Shown: positions 1 through 6,821, counted from the stretch's first letter. The stretch is DNA of 20,735 bases from F23-B02 sp963633225 (GCA_963633225.1 CAVGXR010000015.1:1-20735), one strand, 5' to 3'. Notes: generated from the letters alone by a model not told the origin. Made by a program: numbers and translations.

Positions 1-16
1 CTTTACCCATAAAAAT

Positions 17-48
17 ACACACCCCAAAAGTGTCTAACTTTTGGGGTG
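17..48 (-). terminator. Intrinsic terminator of the ABC exporter operon
   Basis: A perfect 12-bp stem (20-31 pairing with 37-48, 5-nt loop) lies about 25 nt past the permease stop. Read on the minus strand it is followed by a T-rich run (positions 11-19). It would end the two-gene minus-strand transcript. Confidence 0.8.
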
Positions 49-72
49 CATATCAGTCAGGGAGCTTTTTCG

Positions 73-828
73 TTAATATTCCCTTTTTGAAATTGCCAAA
101 AACGAACCGGCACCTGCCGCAAGAAAATAGGCCGGCGCTGCCAGCAACGCTTTTTTTATGTCTCCCGCTGCGGCATCAAACGAGCCGAGCGAGCTGTTTA
201 TGTGGTCGAGCCAATAGCCGGAGAGCTCTATCTCCTTTTCCGCCAGCGCAGTGTCCGCCAGTGCAAGGAGTATGCTCATGACCATCGGCAGCACGAGGCA
301 TATTGCGATAGCACCGCCCGTTTTCTGCAAAATGCTGCTGACAGCGTAAAACAGCGTCGCTTCCGCGAGTATTACGGCAAACTGACACAGCAGCAGCTTC
401 ACGGTGTCCGCGTCAAAGGGCTGCGTGCCGCTGCCGCCGAATATCGTCCCGATGAGATAGCCGGAGGCCATGCAGACTGCCGTCATTATAGCCGAGGCCA
501 GCAGAACGCTTATGAGCTTTGCGGAAAATATACCGAGGCGCGTATAGCCGCGTGTTATGATATTGCGTATCGTGCCCGAGGCATAGTCCTCGCAGGCGAA
601 AAGCGGAATGAACACGCCCATGACCATGACAAGCGTTCCGCTTGAGGCCGCGCCTATCATAATGTCCATGCCGTCTATGCCCATCTCGGAGGGCTCGGCA
701 ATGTCGCGGCCTATAAGAACACTTGTATACGTCGTAGCCAGCAGCATCGCAACCGCGACGGCAAGGCAGATGTAAAAGCTCTTCTGGCGGATGAGCTTGT
801 GAAATTCAAAATGCAGAAGCCTTCCCAT
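73..828 (-). CDS. ABC-2 type transporter permease subunit
   Basis: A 251-aa integral membrane protein, likely the membrane half of a two-component ABC exporter in the cytoplasmic membrane. It opens with a cytosolic LLHFEFHKLIRQKSF segment and TM1 (about residues 18-37), then a non-membrane loop and about five more hydrophobic segments, the usual ABC-2 permease layout. The start chosen is the ATG at 826-828. It lies one base after the stop of the ATPase gene, so the two are probably translationally coupled; a longer reading to 885 would run into the ATPase. Family assignment comes from topology plus the adjacent ATPase. The substrate cannot be told: relatives include bacitracin/lantibiotic-resistance exporters and many uncharacterised pumps. 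Confidence 0.85.
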   Translation of the reverse strand: MGRLLHFEFHKLIRQKSFYICLAVAVAMLLATTYTSVLIGRDIAEPSEMGIDGMDIMIGAASSGTLVMVMGVFIPLFACEDYASGTIRNIITRGYTRLGIFSAKLISVLLASAIMTAVCMASGYLIGTIFGGSGTQPFDADTVKLLLCQFAVILAEATLFYAVSSILQKTGGAIAICLVLPMVMSILLALADTALAEKEIELSGYWLDHINSSLGSFDAAAGDIKKALLAAPAYFLAAGAGSFLAISKREY

Positions 829-829
829 G

Positions 830-1726
830 TCACTTGCCCATCCTTTCAAGAAAGTAATTCTCAAGTCCCGTGGTCTGAACCGCAAGCTCGCTGACCCTTA
901 TCCCGTGGCGCACGAGCAGACGGTTTATCCTGTCGCTCTGGTCAAACAGCTCGTACATGTAAATGCAGCCGTCCTGAACCCTGATCGACTCGGGCTTGGC
1001 TATACACGATAAAAGCGCCTGCGCCTTGGGCACATTGTCCACCCTTAGCTTCAGATGATGGCGGCAGCGGTTTTCAAGCTCCTTTGCCCTTATCTGCTCG
1101 ATAAGGGCACCGTCGCTGACTATGCCGTAGGTCGTGACGATCTTCGACAGCTCGTCGAGCAGATGGCTCGATACAAGGAAGGTAACGCCCTTTTTCTGAT
1201 TTAGCGTGAGTATAACGTCGCGTATCTCCTTGATACCGGCGGGGTCGAGGCCGTTTATCGGCTCATCGAGCACGAGAAAGTCGGGGTGTCCGAGCAGGGC
1301 GATGCCGATGGCAAGGCGCTGCTTCATGCCGAGCGAAAACTGCCCAGCTTTTTTTCTGCCGGTATCTCCGAGGCCGACAAGCTTCAGTATGTCCTCAAGC
1401 TCATCGGTATCGCCGCCCGTCAGTATCGCAAAGCGCCGCAGATTCTCAAGCGCCGAGCAGTTTTTGTATATGCACGGATACTCAAGCAGAGCGCCTATGC
1501 GGTGACGCGCCTCGCTTTCGCTCTCGCGTCCGCCAAACAGCTCGATGCTGCCGCCGGTTGGCATGGCAGCACCCAGCACAAGGCGCATAAGCGTAGTTTT
1601 GCCGGCACCATTTTTGCCTATAAGACCGTAGATATCGCCCTTTTCTATCTGCATACTGATGTTTTTTACGGCTGTTTTATCGCCGAACCGCTTTGTCAGG
1701 TTCTCTGTGCGCAGAATGTAGCTCAA
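830..1726 (-). CDS. ABC transporter ATP-binding protein (BcrA/drug-exporter type)
   Basis: A 298-aa nucleotide-binding subunit that would power the permease encoded next to it. Walker A GKNGAGKTT lies around residues 37-45, the ABC signature SLGMKQ at 131-136, Walker B FLVLDEP at 150-156 and the switch histidine in SSH near 188. The C-terminal ~90 residues follow the short accessory tail typical of bacitracin/lantibiotic-type ATPases. The start is a TTG at 1724-1726, supported by a GGGAGGC ribosome binding site about 7 nt upstream and by the family-typical opening YILRTENLTKRFG. It is first in its operon. No immunity or sensor-kinase genes lie beside it, so the substrate stays unknown. Confidence 0.93.
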   Translation of the reverse strand: MSYILRTENLTKRFGDKTAVKNISMQIEKGDIYGLIGKNGAGKTTLMRLVLGAAMPTGGSIELFGGRESESEARHRIGALLEYPCIYKNCSALENLRRFAILTGGDTDELEDILKLVGLGDTGRKKAGQFSLGMKQRLAIGIALLGHPDFLVLDEPINGLDPAGIKEIRDVILTLNQKKGVTFLVSSHLLDELSKIVTTYGIVSDGALIEQIRAKELENRCRHHLKLRVDNVPKAQALLSCIAKPESIRVQDGCIYMYELFDQSDRINRLLVRHGIRVSELAVQTTGLENYFLERMGK

Positions 1727-1746
1727 ATAATTCGCCTCCCGGTGAA

Positions 1747-1774
1747 TTGACTTTTAGTTTATTAACTATATAAT
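1747..1774 (+). promoter_or_regulatory. Promoter of trmO
   Basis: -35 TTGACT (1747-1752), 16-nt spacer, -10 TATAAT (1769-1774), about 40 nt ahead of the trmO start. The region is very AT-rich and several alternative -10 hexamers overlap. Confidence 0.6.
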
Positions 1775-1798
1775 ATAATATTAATCGGAAAAAATCAA
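1770..1798 (-). promoter_or_regulatory. Promoter of the ABC exporter operon
   Basis: Read on the minus strand: -35 TTGATT (1793-1798), 17-nt spacer, -10 TATTAT (1770-1775). It interleaves with the plus-strand trmO promoter. Confidence 0.6.
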
Positions 1799-1815
1799 CA
1801 GGAGCATATATAAAC

Positions 1816-2484
1816 ATGTATGAAATGAAGGTAATAGCGCGAATACACACGCCTTTTAAGACAAAGTTCGGTATTCCGCGGCAGAGCGGCCTTGCAGCCG
1901 AGGTGAAGGGCGAGATAGTCTTTGAGCCGGAGTACCGCTCCTTCGATGCCGTGCGAGGCCTGGAGGGCTTTTCGCATATATGGCTGATATGGTGCTTTTC
2001 GCGGTCCGCGGGCGATAAATGGTCGCCTACGGTTCGTCCGCCGCGCCTCGGAGGCAATACGCGCATGGGCGTGTTTGCAACTCGCTCACCGTTTCGCCCC
2101 AACCCCCTCGGCCTGTCCTCGGTCGAGCTCGAAGGGCTGGAGTACAGCGCAGAGCGAGGCCCCGTGCTGCACGTTCGCGGCGCAGACCTCATGGACGGAA
2201 CGCCTATATTCGACATTAAGCCATACGTTTCATATGCAGACTCTCACCCCGATGCCGCGGGCGGCTTTACCGACACGGCACAGTTTAAAAAGCTCAGCGT
2301 CGAGCTCGGCGAGGGAGTGCCTGAGCCGCTGCCCGACGGTCTTGCCGAGGTGCTGGAAAATGATCCGCGCCCGCGCTATCACGATGACCCCGAGCGTGTG
2401 TACGGCATGGAGTATGACGGCAGAGAGGTCAAATTCCGCGTCACGGAAGATACATTGCATGTTATAAGCTTGACGAATGTGTAA
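1816..2484 (+). CDS. trmO: tRNA (N6-threonylcarbamoyladenosine-37-N6)-methyltransferase TrmO (TsaA-like)
   Basis: A 222-aa protein of the TsaA/UPF0066 family. Family members methylate t6A37 of threonine tRNAs using S-adenosylmethionine, in the cytosol. Family marks seen: the opening KVIARIHTPFKTKFGIPRQ, the FSHIWLIWCF strand (residues ~54-63), RPPRLGG, and the hallmark GVFATRSPFRPNPLGLS around 86-102. A C-terminal extension (~140-222) matches two-domain TrmO proteins. The ATG at 1816 is preceded by GGAG 11 nt upstream. The gene is monocistronic in appearance, with its own promoter ahead and a new promoter overlapping its stop codon. Confidence 0.93.
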   Translation: MYEMKVIARIHTPFKTKFGIPRQSGLAAEVKGEIVFEPEYRSFDAVRGLEGFSHIWLIWCFSRSAGDKWSPTVRPPRLGGNTRMGVFATRSPFRPNPLGLSSVELEGLEYSAERGPVLHVRGADLMDGTPIFDIKPYVSYADSHPDAAGGFTDTAQFKKLSVELGEGVPEPLPDGLAEVLENDPRPRYHDDPERVYGMEYDGREVKFRVTEDTLHVISLTNV

Positions 2485-2498
2485 AGAAGTGATATATT
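2470..2498 (+). promoter_or_regulatory. Promoter of the metal-linked operon
   Basis: -35 TTGACG (2470-2475), exact 17-nt spacer, -10 TATATT (2493-2498). The -35 lies inside the last codons of trmO. Confidence 0.6.
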
Positions 2499-2500
2499 AA

Positions 2501-2518
2501 ATTAACCAAATGGTCAAT
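2501..2518 (+). promoter_or_regulatory. Candidate operator: imperfect inverted repeat at the transcription start
   Basis: ATTAACC and GGTCAAT flank AAAT (7-nt arms, one mismatch), immediately downstream of the -10 hexamer, where a repressor would block initiation. No known metal-regulator consensus is matched, so this is only a candidate. Confidence 0.3.
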
Positions 2519-2537
2519 AAAAAGCAGGTTCTGTGTT

Positions 2538-3698
2538 ATGGCTGAAGTTTCGCTGAAAATAAACGGTATAGACTGTGTCGCGTGCGTGAATCGCCTCAGA
2601 CGCGCCCTGAGCGCCCTGAGCGGCGTTTTATCGGTGCAGGTGAGTTATGCCGCGTCAAGCGCCGATATAAGCTACGACGCAGCGAGAATAGACATTGCGG
2701 GCATTGCCCGATGCATAAATAAGGCGGGCTACACCGTCCCGACGGACACCCTGCTTGTCAAATGCGAAAACACGCAGGCATCCATTAAGGCGCTTGCATC
2801 ACTCGACTGCGTCGCGCAGCTCTCAGACTGCGAAGAGGGTGGACTTATAAAGGCTCAGCTCTGGCCGGTGGGCGTTGATGCAGAGCAGATAAGCCGTGTG
2901 CTCGGACAGAGCGCCGAGATAGAGATAAAAAGCTCCGATACCGCCTCCGGCGGCGCGGCGGCGCAGCCGGAGCTTGTGCGCGGTATCTTTGCCGCACTGT
3001 TCTTTTCGCTTCCGCAGCTCTGGGATATATCATCTGCCGCGCAGCTGATATTCGGGGCGCTCACGCTTTTGGGCGGCGCGTACTTTTTCCGTGCATCGGT
3101 CCGCGCTGTGAAAAGAAGGGTGCTCAGCCCAGACATTGCGGCGGCTGTGATATCAGCGGCGCTGTACGCTCTGTGCGCAGCCGGAAGAGCGCACTTCCTG
3201 CTGCTGACGGCGGCGGTCGTGCTGCTGCTTCTCTGCCGCGTGGCGGAGAGCCGTGCGCTGTACGCTCTCGGAGCGTCGGCACGAAGGCTATCGCATATGC
3301 AGCCGAAAACGGCGCGGGTCGTATACGGGGAAGAAGCTGCGGAAAAGAGCAGCGATGAGCTGCACATCGGAGATGTCCTCAGCGTCCTGTCCGGCGAACG
3401 CTTTGCCGCCGACGGCCTTGTCATATCAGGCGAGTGTTCTGTCGATGAATCGGCCGTGACCGGCGCAAATGAGCTCAGCACAAAGCGCGTTGGCGATAGC
3501 GTGCTGTGCGGTACGCTTCTGCGCAGCGGCGAGGCTCGGGTAAGCGTGGAGCGGACAGGGAAGGACACTGCTATCCAAAGAAAAATATCCGAGCTCGGAG
3601 CTGCCGAGCTTCCGAGAACAATGTCGATCATCGCATCGGCGCTCGGAATGAGAGCCGTATTCACACTTATTATGAGGGGAGGTACCGCCGAAGGATGA
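2538..3698 (+). CDS. Truncated heavy-metal P1B-type ATPase-like protein (HMA + transmembrane + actuator domain only)
   Basis: A 386-aa protein resembling the N-terminal half of a copper/heavy-metal P-type ATPase. Residues 4-68 form a heavy-metal-associated domain with the pair C13-x-x-C16. Residues ~72-130 look like a second, cysteine-motif-free ferredoxin-like domain. Four hydrophobic segments follow (about 147-164, 166-186, 197-214, 219-235), then an actuator domain (250-352) with DESAVTGANELSTK. The catalytic TGE of the family reads TGA (308-310). The protein ends where the CPC membrane helix should begin, so the metal-path helices, the DKTGT phosphorylation domain and the nucleotide-binding domain (roughly 400 residues) are absent. 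ATP-driven transport is therefore not expected. Its TGA overlaps the next gene's ATG. It could be a decayed pump or a repurposed metal-binding membrane protein. Confidence 0.75.
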   Translation: MAEVSLKINGIDCVACVNRLRRALSALSGVLSVQVSYAASSADISYDAARIDIAGIARCINKAGYTVPTDTLLVKCENTQASIKALASLDCVAQLSDCEEGGLIKAQLWPVGVDAEQISRVLGQSAEIEIKSSDTASGGAAAQPELVRGIFAALFFSLPQLWDISSAAQLIFGALTLLGGAYFFRASVRAVKRRVLSPDIAAAVISAALYALCAAGRAHFLLLTAAVVLLLLCRVAESRALYALGASARRLSHMQPKTARVVYGEEAAEKSSDELHIGDVLSVLSGERFAADGLVISGECSVDESAVTGANELSTKRVGDSVLCGTLLRSGEARVSVERTGKDTAIQRKISELGAAELPRTMSIIASALGMRAVFTLIMRGGTAEG

Positions 3699-4654
3699 AA
3701 AGCTGCGAGACTGATATAAAGATCCGCGGCATGATCTGCCGAGCCTGCACCGACGCTGTTGAGTCGGCGCTCATGTCAACACGCGGCGTGGTTTCCGCAA
3801 AGGCAAGCTATTTTAAAGGACTTGCACACGTTGTATACGACCCGGATATAACGGATACAGAGGCGCTCTGCCGCAGCGTCGGGGCCGCCGGATACGAGAC
3901 AGGCGAAAAGAGAAAGCTCGAGTATGCGGTTGACATAATATGCGTCGCGCTCACGGCGCTGCTCGTCTGGCTCCTTATGAACCTGAAGCTTAACGCCGTG
4001 CCCGAGGCCTACGACGGCGCGCCGTTCGGATACATATTCCTCATCGGCCTTCTCACCGGCACGCACTGCATAGCCATGTGCGGCGGCATCATGCTCAGTC
4101 AGACGGGCTCATCAGCCTCGCCTCTGATGGCAGCAGCCGGATATAACGCCGGCAGGCTTGTGTCGTACACCGCCATGGGCGCTGTGTTCGGCGCGGTCGG
4201 AACGGTCATAAGCTATACCATGCAGGCAAAGAGCATCGCCTTTACGATGATCGGCATACTTGTCGCGCTTTTGGGCGTGAACATGTGGGGACTGCTGCCC
4301 GGACTGCGCACGCTTGTGCCGCAGCAGAGCAGCTTCTGCTCTGCTGCGTCGGGTGCACGGCGGCGCTTTGCCTCACGTCCGCTCATCGTGGGACTGCTGA
4401 CCGGCATAATGCCCTGCGGCTCGATGTATGCCATGTGGCTGTTTGCAATGTCGGGAGGCAGCGCCGGAAGGGGTGCGCTCGTCATGCTGGCCTTTGCGCT
4501 CGGAACGGTGCCGCTTATGCTGCTGTTCGGCTCGCTCGGTTCGCTGCTGCCGCAAAAATACATGAAGTATATGATAAAGCTCAGTGCGGTGCTCGTCACG
4601 GCCTTCGGCATAAAAATGCTCATCGGCGGCCTGCGGATGTCCGGCTTATTATAA
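3695..4654 (+). CDS. HMA domain fused to a TauE/SafE-UreH-like membrane protein
   Basis: A 319-aa membrane protein. Residues 5-70 are a heavy-metal-associated domain (GMICRAC, Cys15 and Cys18). TM1 is at ~77-97. A second module begins at ~110 with the signature GTHCIAMCGG (122-131) and about five more helices, as in the sulfite exporter TauE/SafE (UreH-like) family. Relatives with this fusion occur near copper ATPases and are thought to act in metal handling; the exact role is unproven. The ATG at 3695 overlaps the upstream TGA as ATGA, so translation is probably coupled, with GGGGAGG (3676-3682) possibly helping. Longer in-frame readings into the upstream gene lack family similarity and were rejected. 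A strong terminator follows. Confidence 0.85.
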   Translation: MKSCETDIKIRGMICRACTDAVESALMSTRGVVSAKASYFKGLAHVVYDPDITDTEALCRSVGAAGYETGEKRKLEYAVDIICVALTALLVWLLMNLKLNAVPEAYDGAPFGYIFLIGLLTGTHCIAMCGGIMLSQTGSSASPLMAAAGYNAGRLVSYTAMGAVFGAVGTVISYTMQAKSIAFTMIGILVALLGVNMWGLLPGLRTLVPQQSSFCSAASGARRRFASRPLIVGLLTGIMPCGSMYAMWLFAMSGGSAGRGALVMLAFALGTVPLMLLFGSLGSLLPQKYMKYMIKLSAVLVTAFGIKMLIGGLRMSGLL

Positions 4655-4663
4655 GGTTTTCAC

Positions 4664-4693
4664 AAAATGCACAGTCCTGTACTGTGCATTTTT
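4664..4693 (+). terminator. Intrinsic terminator of the metal-linked operon
   Basis: A perfect 12-bp stem (4664-4675 with 4681-4692, 5-nt loop) ends in TTTTT, 10 nt after the stop of the HMA-TauE gene. Confidence 0.85.
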
Positions 4694-4697
4694 ACTA

Positions 4698-4725
4698 TTG
4701 CAATACTTAAAAAAGTTGATATAAT
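4698..4725 (+). promoter_or_regulatory. Promoter of plsY
   Basis: -35 TTGCAA (4698-4703), 16-nt spacer, consensus -10 TATAAT (4720-4725), directly behind the preceding terminator and 34 nt before the plsY start. Confidence 0.65.
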
Positions 4726-4759
4726 ATACTTAAAATTTTTGAAACATGGAGGCGGGACA

Positions 4760-5347
4760 ATGAAATATCCTGTCATCGTTCTTATTGCATATCTCCTCGG
4801 CTCGTTCTGCGCGTCCATCCCTCTGTCAAAGCGCGTGTACGGCGGCGATGTGCGCGAAAAGGGCAGCGGCAATGCGGGAGCGACTAATATGGCGCGTGTG
4901 TACGGGATGAAGGCCGGTGCTGCGACCTTTGCGCTCGATGCACTCAAGACCGTCGCCGCAATGCTCATCGGCCTGCATCTCGGCGGAGAGACCGGTCAGG
5001 CGCTTGCCGGAGCGGCCTGCATATTCGGACACTGCTTCCCGCTGTATTTTTCTTTTCGCGGCGGAAAGGGCGTATCCGTCGGCGCTGCGCTCGGCATCAT
5101 GACGGGGCTCTGGGTGTTTGTCATCATCATGGCTGTATTCTTTGCCGTGAGTCTTTCAACGCATAAGGTGTCGCTCGGCTCGATGTGCGCCGCCGTCTCG
5201 CTGCCGATAGCCGCGGCACTCACAAATGCAGGAAAACCAATGCTTTTCATGTGCGTTTTCTCTGCCGCGCTCGTTGTTTTCATGCACCGAGGCAATATCA
5301 GGCGGCTTATCGACGGTACGGAGGGTGATTTTCATGCAAAAAAATAG
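4760..5347 (+). CDS. plsY: Acyl-phosphate:glycerol-3-phosphate acyltransferase PlsY
   Basis: A 195-aa multipass membrane enzyme (family usual ~190-210 aa). PlsY transfers an acyl group from acyl-phosphate to sn-glycerol-3-phosphate, the first step of phospholipid synthesis in most Firmicutes. Conserved marks: the early YLLGS in TM1, KGSGNAGATNMAR (about 34-46), the FALDALK segment, and FRGGKGV (about 100-106), which belongs to the substrate-binding loops. Five or so hydrophobic segments fit the family. The ATG at 4760 has GGAGG about 7 nt upstream; an upstream in-frame ATG at 4667 lies inside the terminator and is rejected. The gene appears monocistronic. Confidence 0.95.
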   Translation: MKYPVIVLIAYLLGSFCASIPLSKRVYGGDVREKGSGNAGATNMARVYGMKAGAATFALDALKTVAAMLIGLHLGGETGQALAGAACIFGHCFPLYFSFRGGKGVSVGAALGIMTGLWVFVIIMAVFFAVSLSTHKVSLGSMCAAVSLPIAAALTNAGKPMLFMCVFSAALVVFMHRGNIRRLIDGTEGDFHAKK

Positions 5348-5411
5348 TGCAGAAATTTCAAGCTCCAATTTGTTCAAAATGTCGAATTTGTTTGTCAATA
5401 GCTTCACGCAC

Positions 5412-5441
5412 TTGACAAACAAGATACGGATGTTGTAACAT
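5412..5441 (+). promoter_or_regulatory. Promoter of the small paralogue pair
   Basis: Consensus -35 TTGACA (5412-5417), 18-nt spacer, -10 TAACAT (5436-5441), about 60 nt upstream of the first small gene. Confidence 0.55.
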
Positions 5442-5503
5442 GGTCATATCACCAAGGCGGACAGAGGGAAGATCCGCGTATAAAAAGAAAAGGAGAATTA
5501 ATC

Positions 5504-5737
5504 ATGCCTAAATTTGACGAAGTAACCGGCAAGCAGTTTTTGGATGATTATAACGGAAAGGAGCTCTTCAAGGAGTTCATCCCCGTCATCGGAAAGATGC
5601 CCAGCATAGCTTACGTTCCCTTCCACAAGAAGCAGGCTAAGGACGTTGTCGGCTATATTCTTGGCAAGGGCTACTGCGATCAGGCAGCGGCAGATGCACT
5701 TATCGCAAAGTTCAACGAGCTGTACGGCGATAAATAA
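5504..5737 (+). CDS. Small conserved-looking protein, paralogue A (unknown function)
   Basis: A 77-aa soluble-looking protein with a strong AAGGAG site about 9 nt before the ATG. I do not recognise its family. It has no signal peptide or membrane segment and is lysine- and aromatic-rich, with likely helices. It aligns along its length with the next gene: VTGKQFLDDYNGKELFKEF against MTVKDFFEVNGGRELCEQY, a proline then P/K residues around 27, a shared HKK/YKK block, and a closing helix rich in alanine. The pair is therefore a tandem duplication that has diverged strongly. Good ribosome binding site, own promoter and paralogy make it a real gene. Confidence 0.8.
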   Translation: MPKFDEVTGKQFLDDYNGKELFKEFIPVIGKMPSIAYVPFHKKQAKDVVGYILGKGYCDQAAADALIAKFNELYGDK

Positions 5738-5805
5738 TCAGATCACAGGTAATCGTCCTGCCTGACGGCAGGGCTATTAAAAAAGGAATCATAAGGAGGA
5801 TCATC

Positions 5806-6015
5806 ATGGATTTCAAAAGCATGACAGTTAAAGACTTTTTCGAGGTAAACGGCGGACGTGAGCTGTGCGAGCAGTATGCTCCCAACCTTCTCAAGTACCC
5901 CCTCAAGCTGTTCTATAAGAAGACCTGCGGCGAGATATTCGATCTCGTTACCAGCAAGGGGCTTGTTCCTGCTGACAAGGCTGCGGCAATCGAAGCAGCT
6001 ATACAGGCAAAATAA
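5806..6015 (+). CDS. Small conserved-looking protein, paralogue B (unknown function)
   Basis: A 69-aa protein starting 68 nt after paralogue A, with AAGGAGG 8-9 nt before its ATG. It carries two cysteines (residues 21 and 42) not at matching positions in A, and ends in an alanine-rich helix (ADKAAAIEAAIQAK). The spacer between A and B holds a small CCTGCC/GGCAGG hairpin without a T-run, so the two are likely co-transcribed. A terminator follows 11 nt after the stop. Function unknown. Confidence 0.78.
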   Translation: MDFKSMTVKDFFEVNGGRELCEQYAPNLLKYPLKLFYKKTCGEIFDLVTSKGLVPADKAAAIEAAIQAK

Positions 6016-6025
6016 GAATAGAAAC

Positions 6026-6058
6026 GAAAAAATCCGAGGTGCAAACCTCGGATTTTTT
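6026..6058. terminator. Bidirectional terminator, first copy
   Basis: ATCCGAGGT / ACCTCGGAT stem with GCAA tetraloop, flanked by a six-A run and a six-T run. It ends the small-paralogue transcript. The same 33 bases recur at 6286-6318. Confidence 0.9.
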
Positions 6059-6059
6059 A

Positions 6060-6292
6060 GACTGTCAAAGAACTATGGAAAATAGGTGTAATGGGTAGAA
6101 TCCAATACGCAGCAGGGGGAGCGTGAGGGGGACAAGGTCCCGCCTCAAATTGGATTATAGCCATCAAAAACGTCCGTCAGGACTTTTTGACGAGCGAAGC
6201 GAGATTTTTTGTGAAGCTTTCGCTTCACGAAAAATGTGGCGTTTTTTCAGTGTGTCAAAAAAGTTGTAGACTTTTTTGACACACTGAAAAAA
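6060..6292. repeat. Structured intergenic repeat, copy 1
   Basis: A non-coding element starting with GACTGTCAAA right behind a terminator. It shares blocks with 20479-20735: the opening GACTGTCAAA, CG(C/T)AGCAGGGG, and CCCGCCTC(A/G)A(A/G)TT(G/A)GAT (here 6139-6155). Its 3' part folds as an outer stem (6166-6174 with 6238-6246) enclosing two hairpins, the clearest being 6211-6217 with 6222-6228 (TTTC loop). It ends in a perfect 23-bp inverted repeat (6242-6264 with 6270-6292). No open reading frame of note. Confidence 0.7.
6242..6292. repeat. Perfect 23-bp inverted repeat
   Basis: Arms 6242-6264 and 6270-6292 are exact reverse complements around a 5-nt loop (TGTAG). Each arm carries two six-base A or T runs around CAGTGTGTC. 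Its right end overlaps the second terminator. Confidence 0.9.
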
Positions 6293-6319
6293 TCCGAGGT
6301 GCAAACCTCGGATTTTTTT
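6286..6319. terminator. Bidirectional terminator, second copy (for the SCP-2-like gene)
   Basis: Same stem, GCAA loop and A/T runs as 6026-6058. It lies 8 nt past the stop of the minus-strand SCP-2-like gene. Confidence 0.9.
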
Positions 6320-6327
6320 CATTCAAA

Positions 6328-6735
6328 TCACACGCCGTAGTCCCAGTCAACAGCCTTCTTGGAGTCGATGAGGCTTTCGTATACGCCCAGATGAGCGACC
6401 GCTGCAAGCAGGTTGCCCTTGAGCTTGAACTTGCCCTTCATGAGCGGAGTCTTGGAGTCCCACTCGCCGGTGATGACCTTTGCGAAGTTTGCGTAAGGTC
6501 CAATAACGGTGAAGCTTGCATCGGGAGCGCTCGCCTCGCCGGTGCCGCACTTGTGCTCGACGCAGACGTTGTCCTGAACGTCAACGTAGAACCAGAAGGT
6601 GCTGCCGTCGGGGTTTTCGGTCCATATCTCGGTGTAGGTAAAGGTATTGAGCTTGCCGGTCTTCTTCTCGGAGAACTTGGGCAGAACGTCTGCGCAAAGT
6701 TTCTCGAACCATTCTTGGTTAACAGCTTTTGCCAT
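6328..6735 (-). CDS. SCP-2 sterol-transfer-like domain protein
   Basis: A 135-aa single-domain protein. The order of segments (DGSTFWFYVDVQDNVCV, a DASFTVIGPYANFAKVITGE strand-helix, then PLMKGKFKLKGNL and a closing helix) matches the SCP-2 lipid-binding fold: beta strands, then the MKGK(F/L)K(L/V)KG block typical of the family. Such proteins bind lipids or acyl chains; in bacteria the ligand and purpose are mostly unknown. The ATG at 6735 has a near-perfect AAGGAGGA site 7-8 nt upstream and a consensus promoter, so the long upstream extension to 6951 is rejected. It converges on the small paralogue pair. Confidence 0.85.
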   Translation of the reverse strand: MAKAVNQEWFEKLCADVLPKFSEKKTGKLNTFTYTEIWTENPDGSTFWFYVDVQDNVCVEHKCGTGEASAPDASFTVIGPYANFAKVITGEWDSKTPLMKGKFKLKGNLLAAVAHLGVYESLIDSKKAVDWDYGV

Positions 6736-6777
6736 GATTATTCCTCCTTGAATATTGCGCGTGATCAGTCGCGCTGC

Positions 6778-6821
6778 TGTAAAATCTTTTACATTATAGC
6801 TGCCGGATAGCTTTAAATCAA
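6778..6821 (-). promoter_or_regulatory. Promoter of the SCP-2-like gene, with leader hairpin
   Basis: Minus strand: -35 TTGATT (6816-6821), 17-nt spacer, -10 TATAAT (6793-6798). An adjoining perfect TGTAAAAGATTTTACA inverted repeat (6778-6793) lies at the presumed transcription start and could be an operator or a 5' stabilising stem. Confidence 0.7.

Noticed and set aside
830..1726. Lantibiotic immunity/resistance system
   Set aside because: The ATPase type fits, but there is no second permease, no two-component regulator and no bacteriocin gene nearby, so only a generic exporter is claimed.
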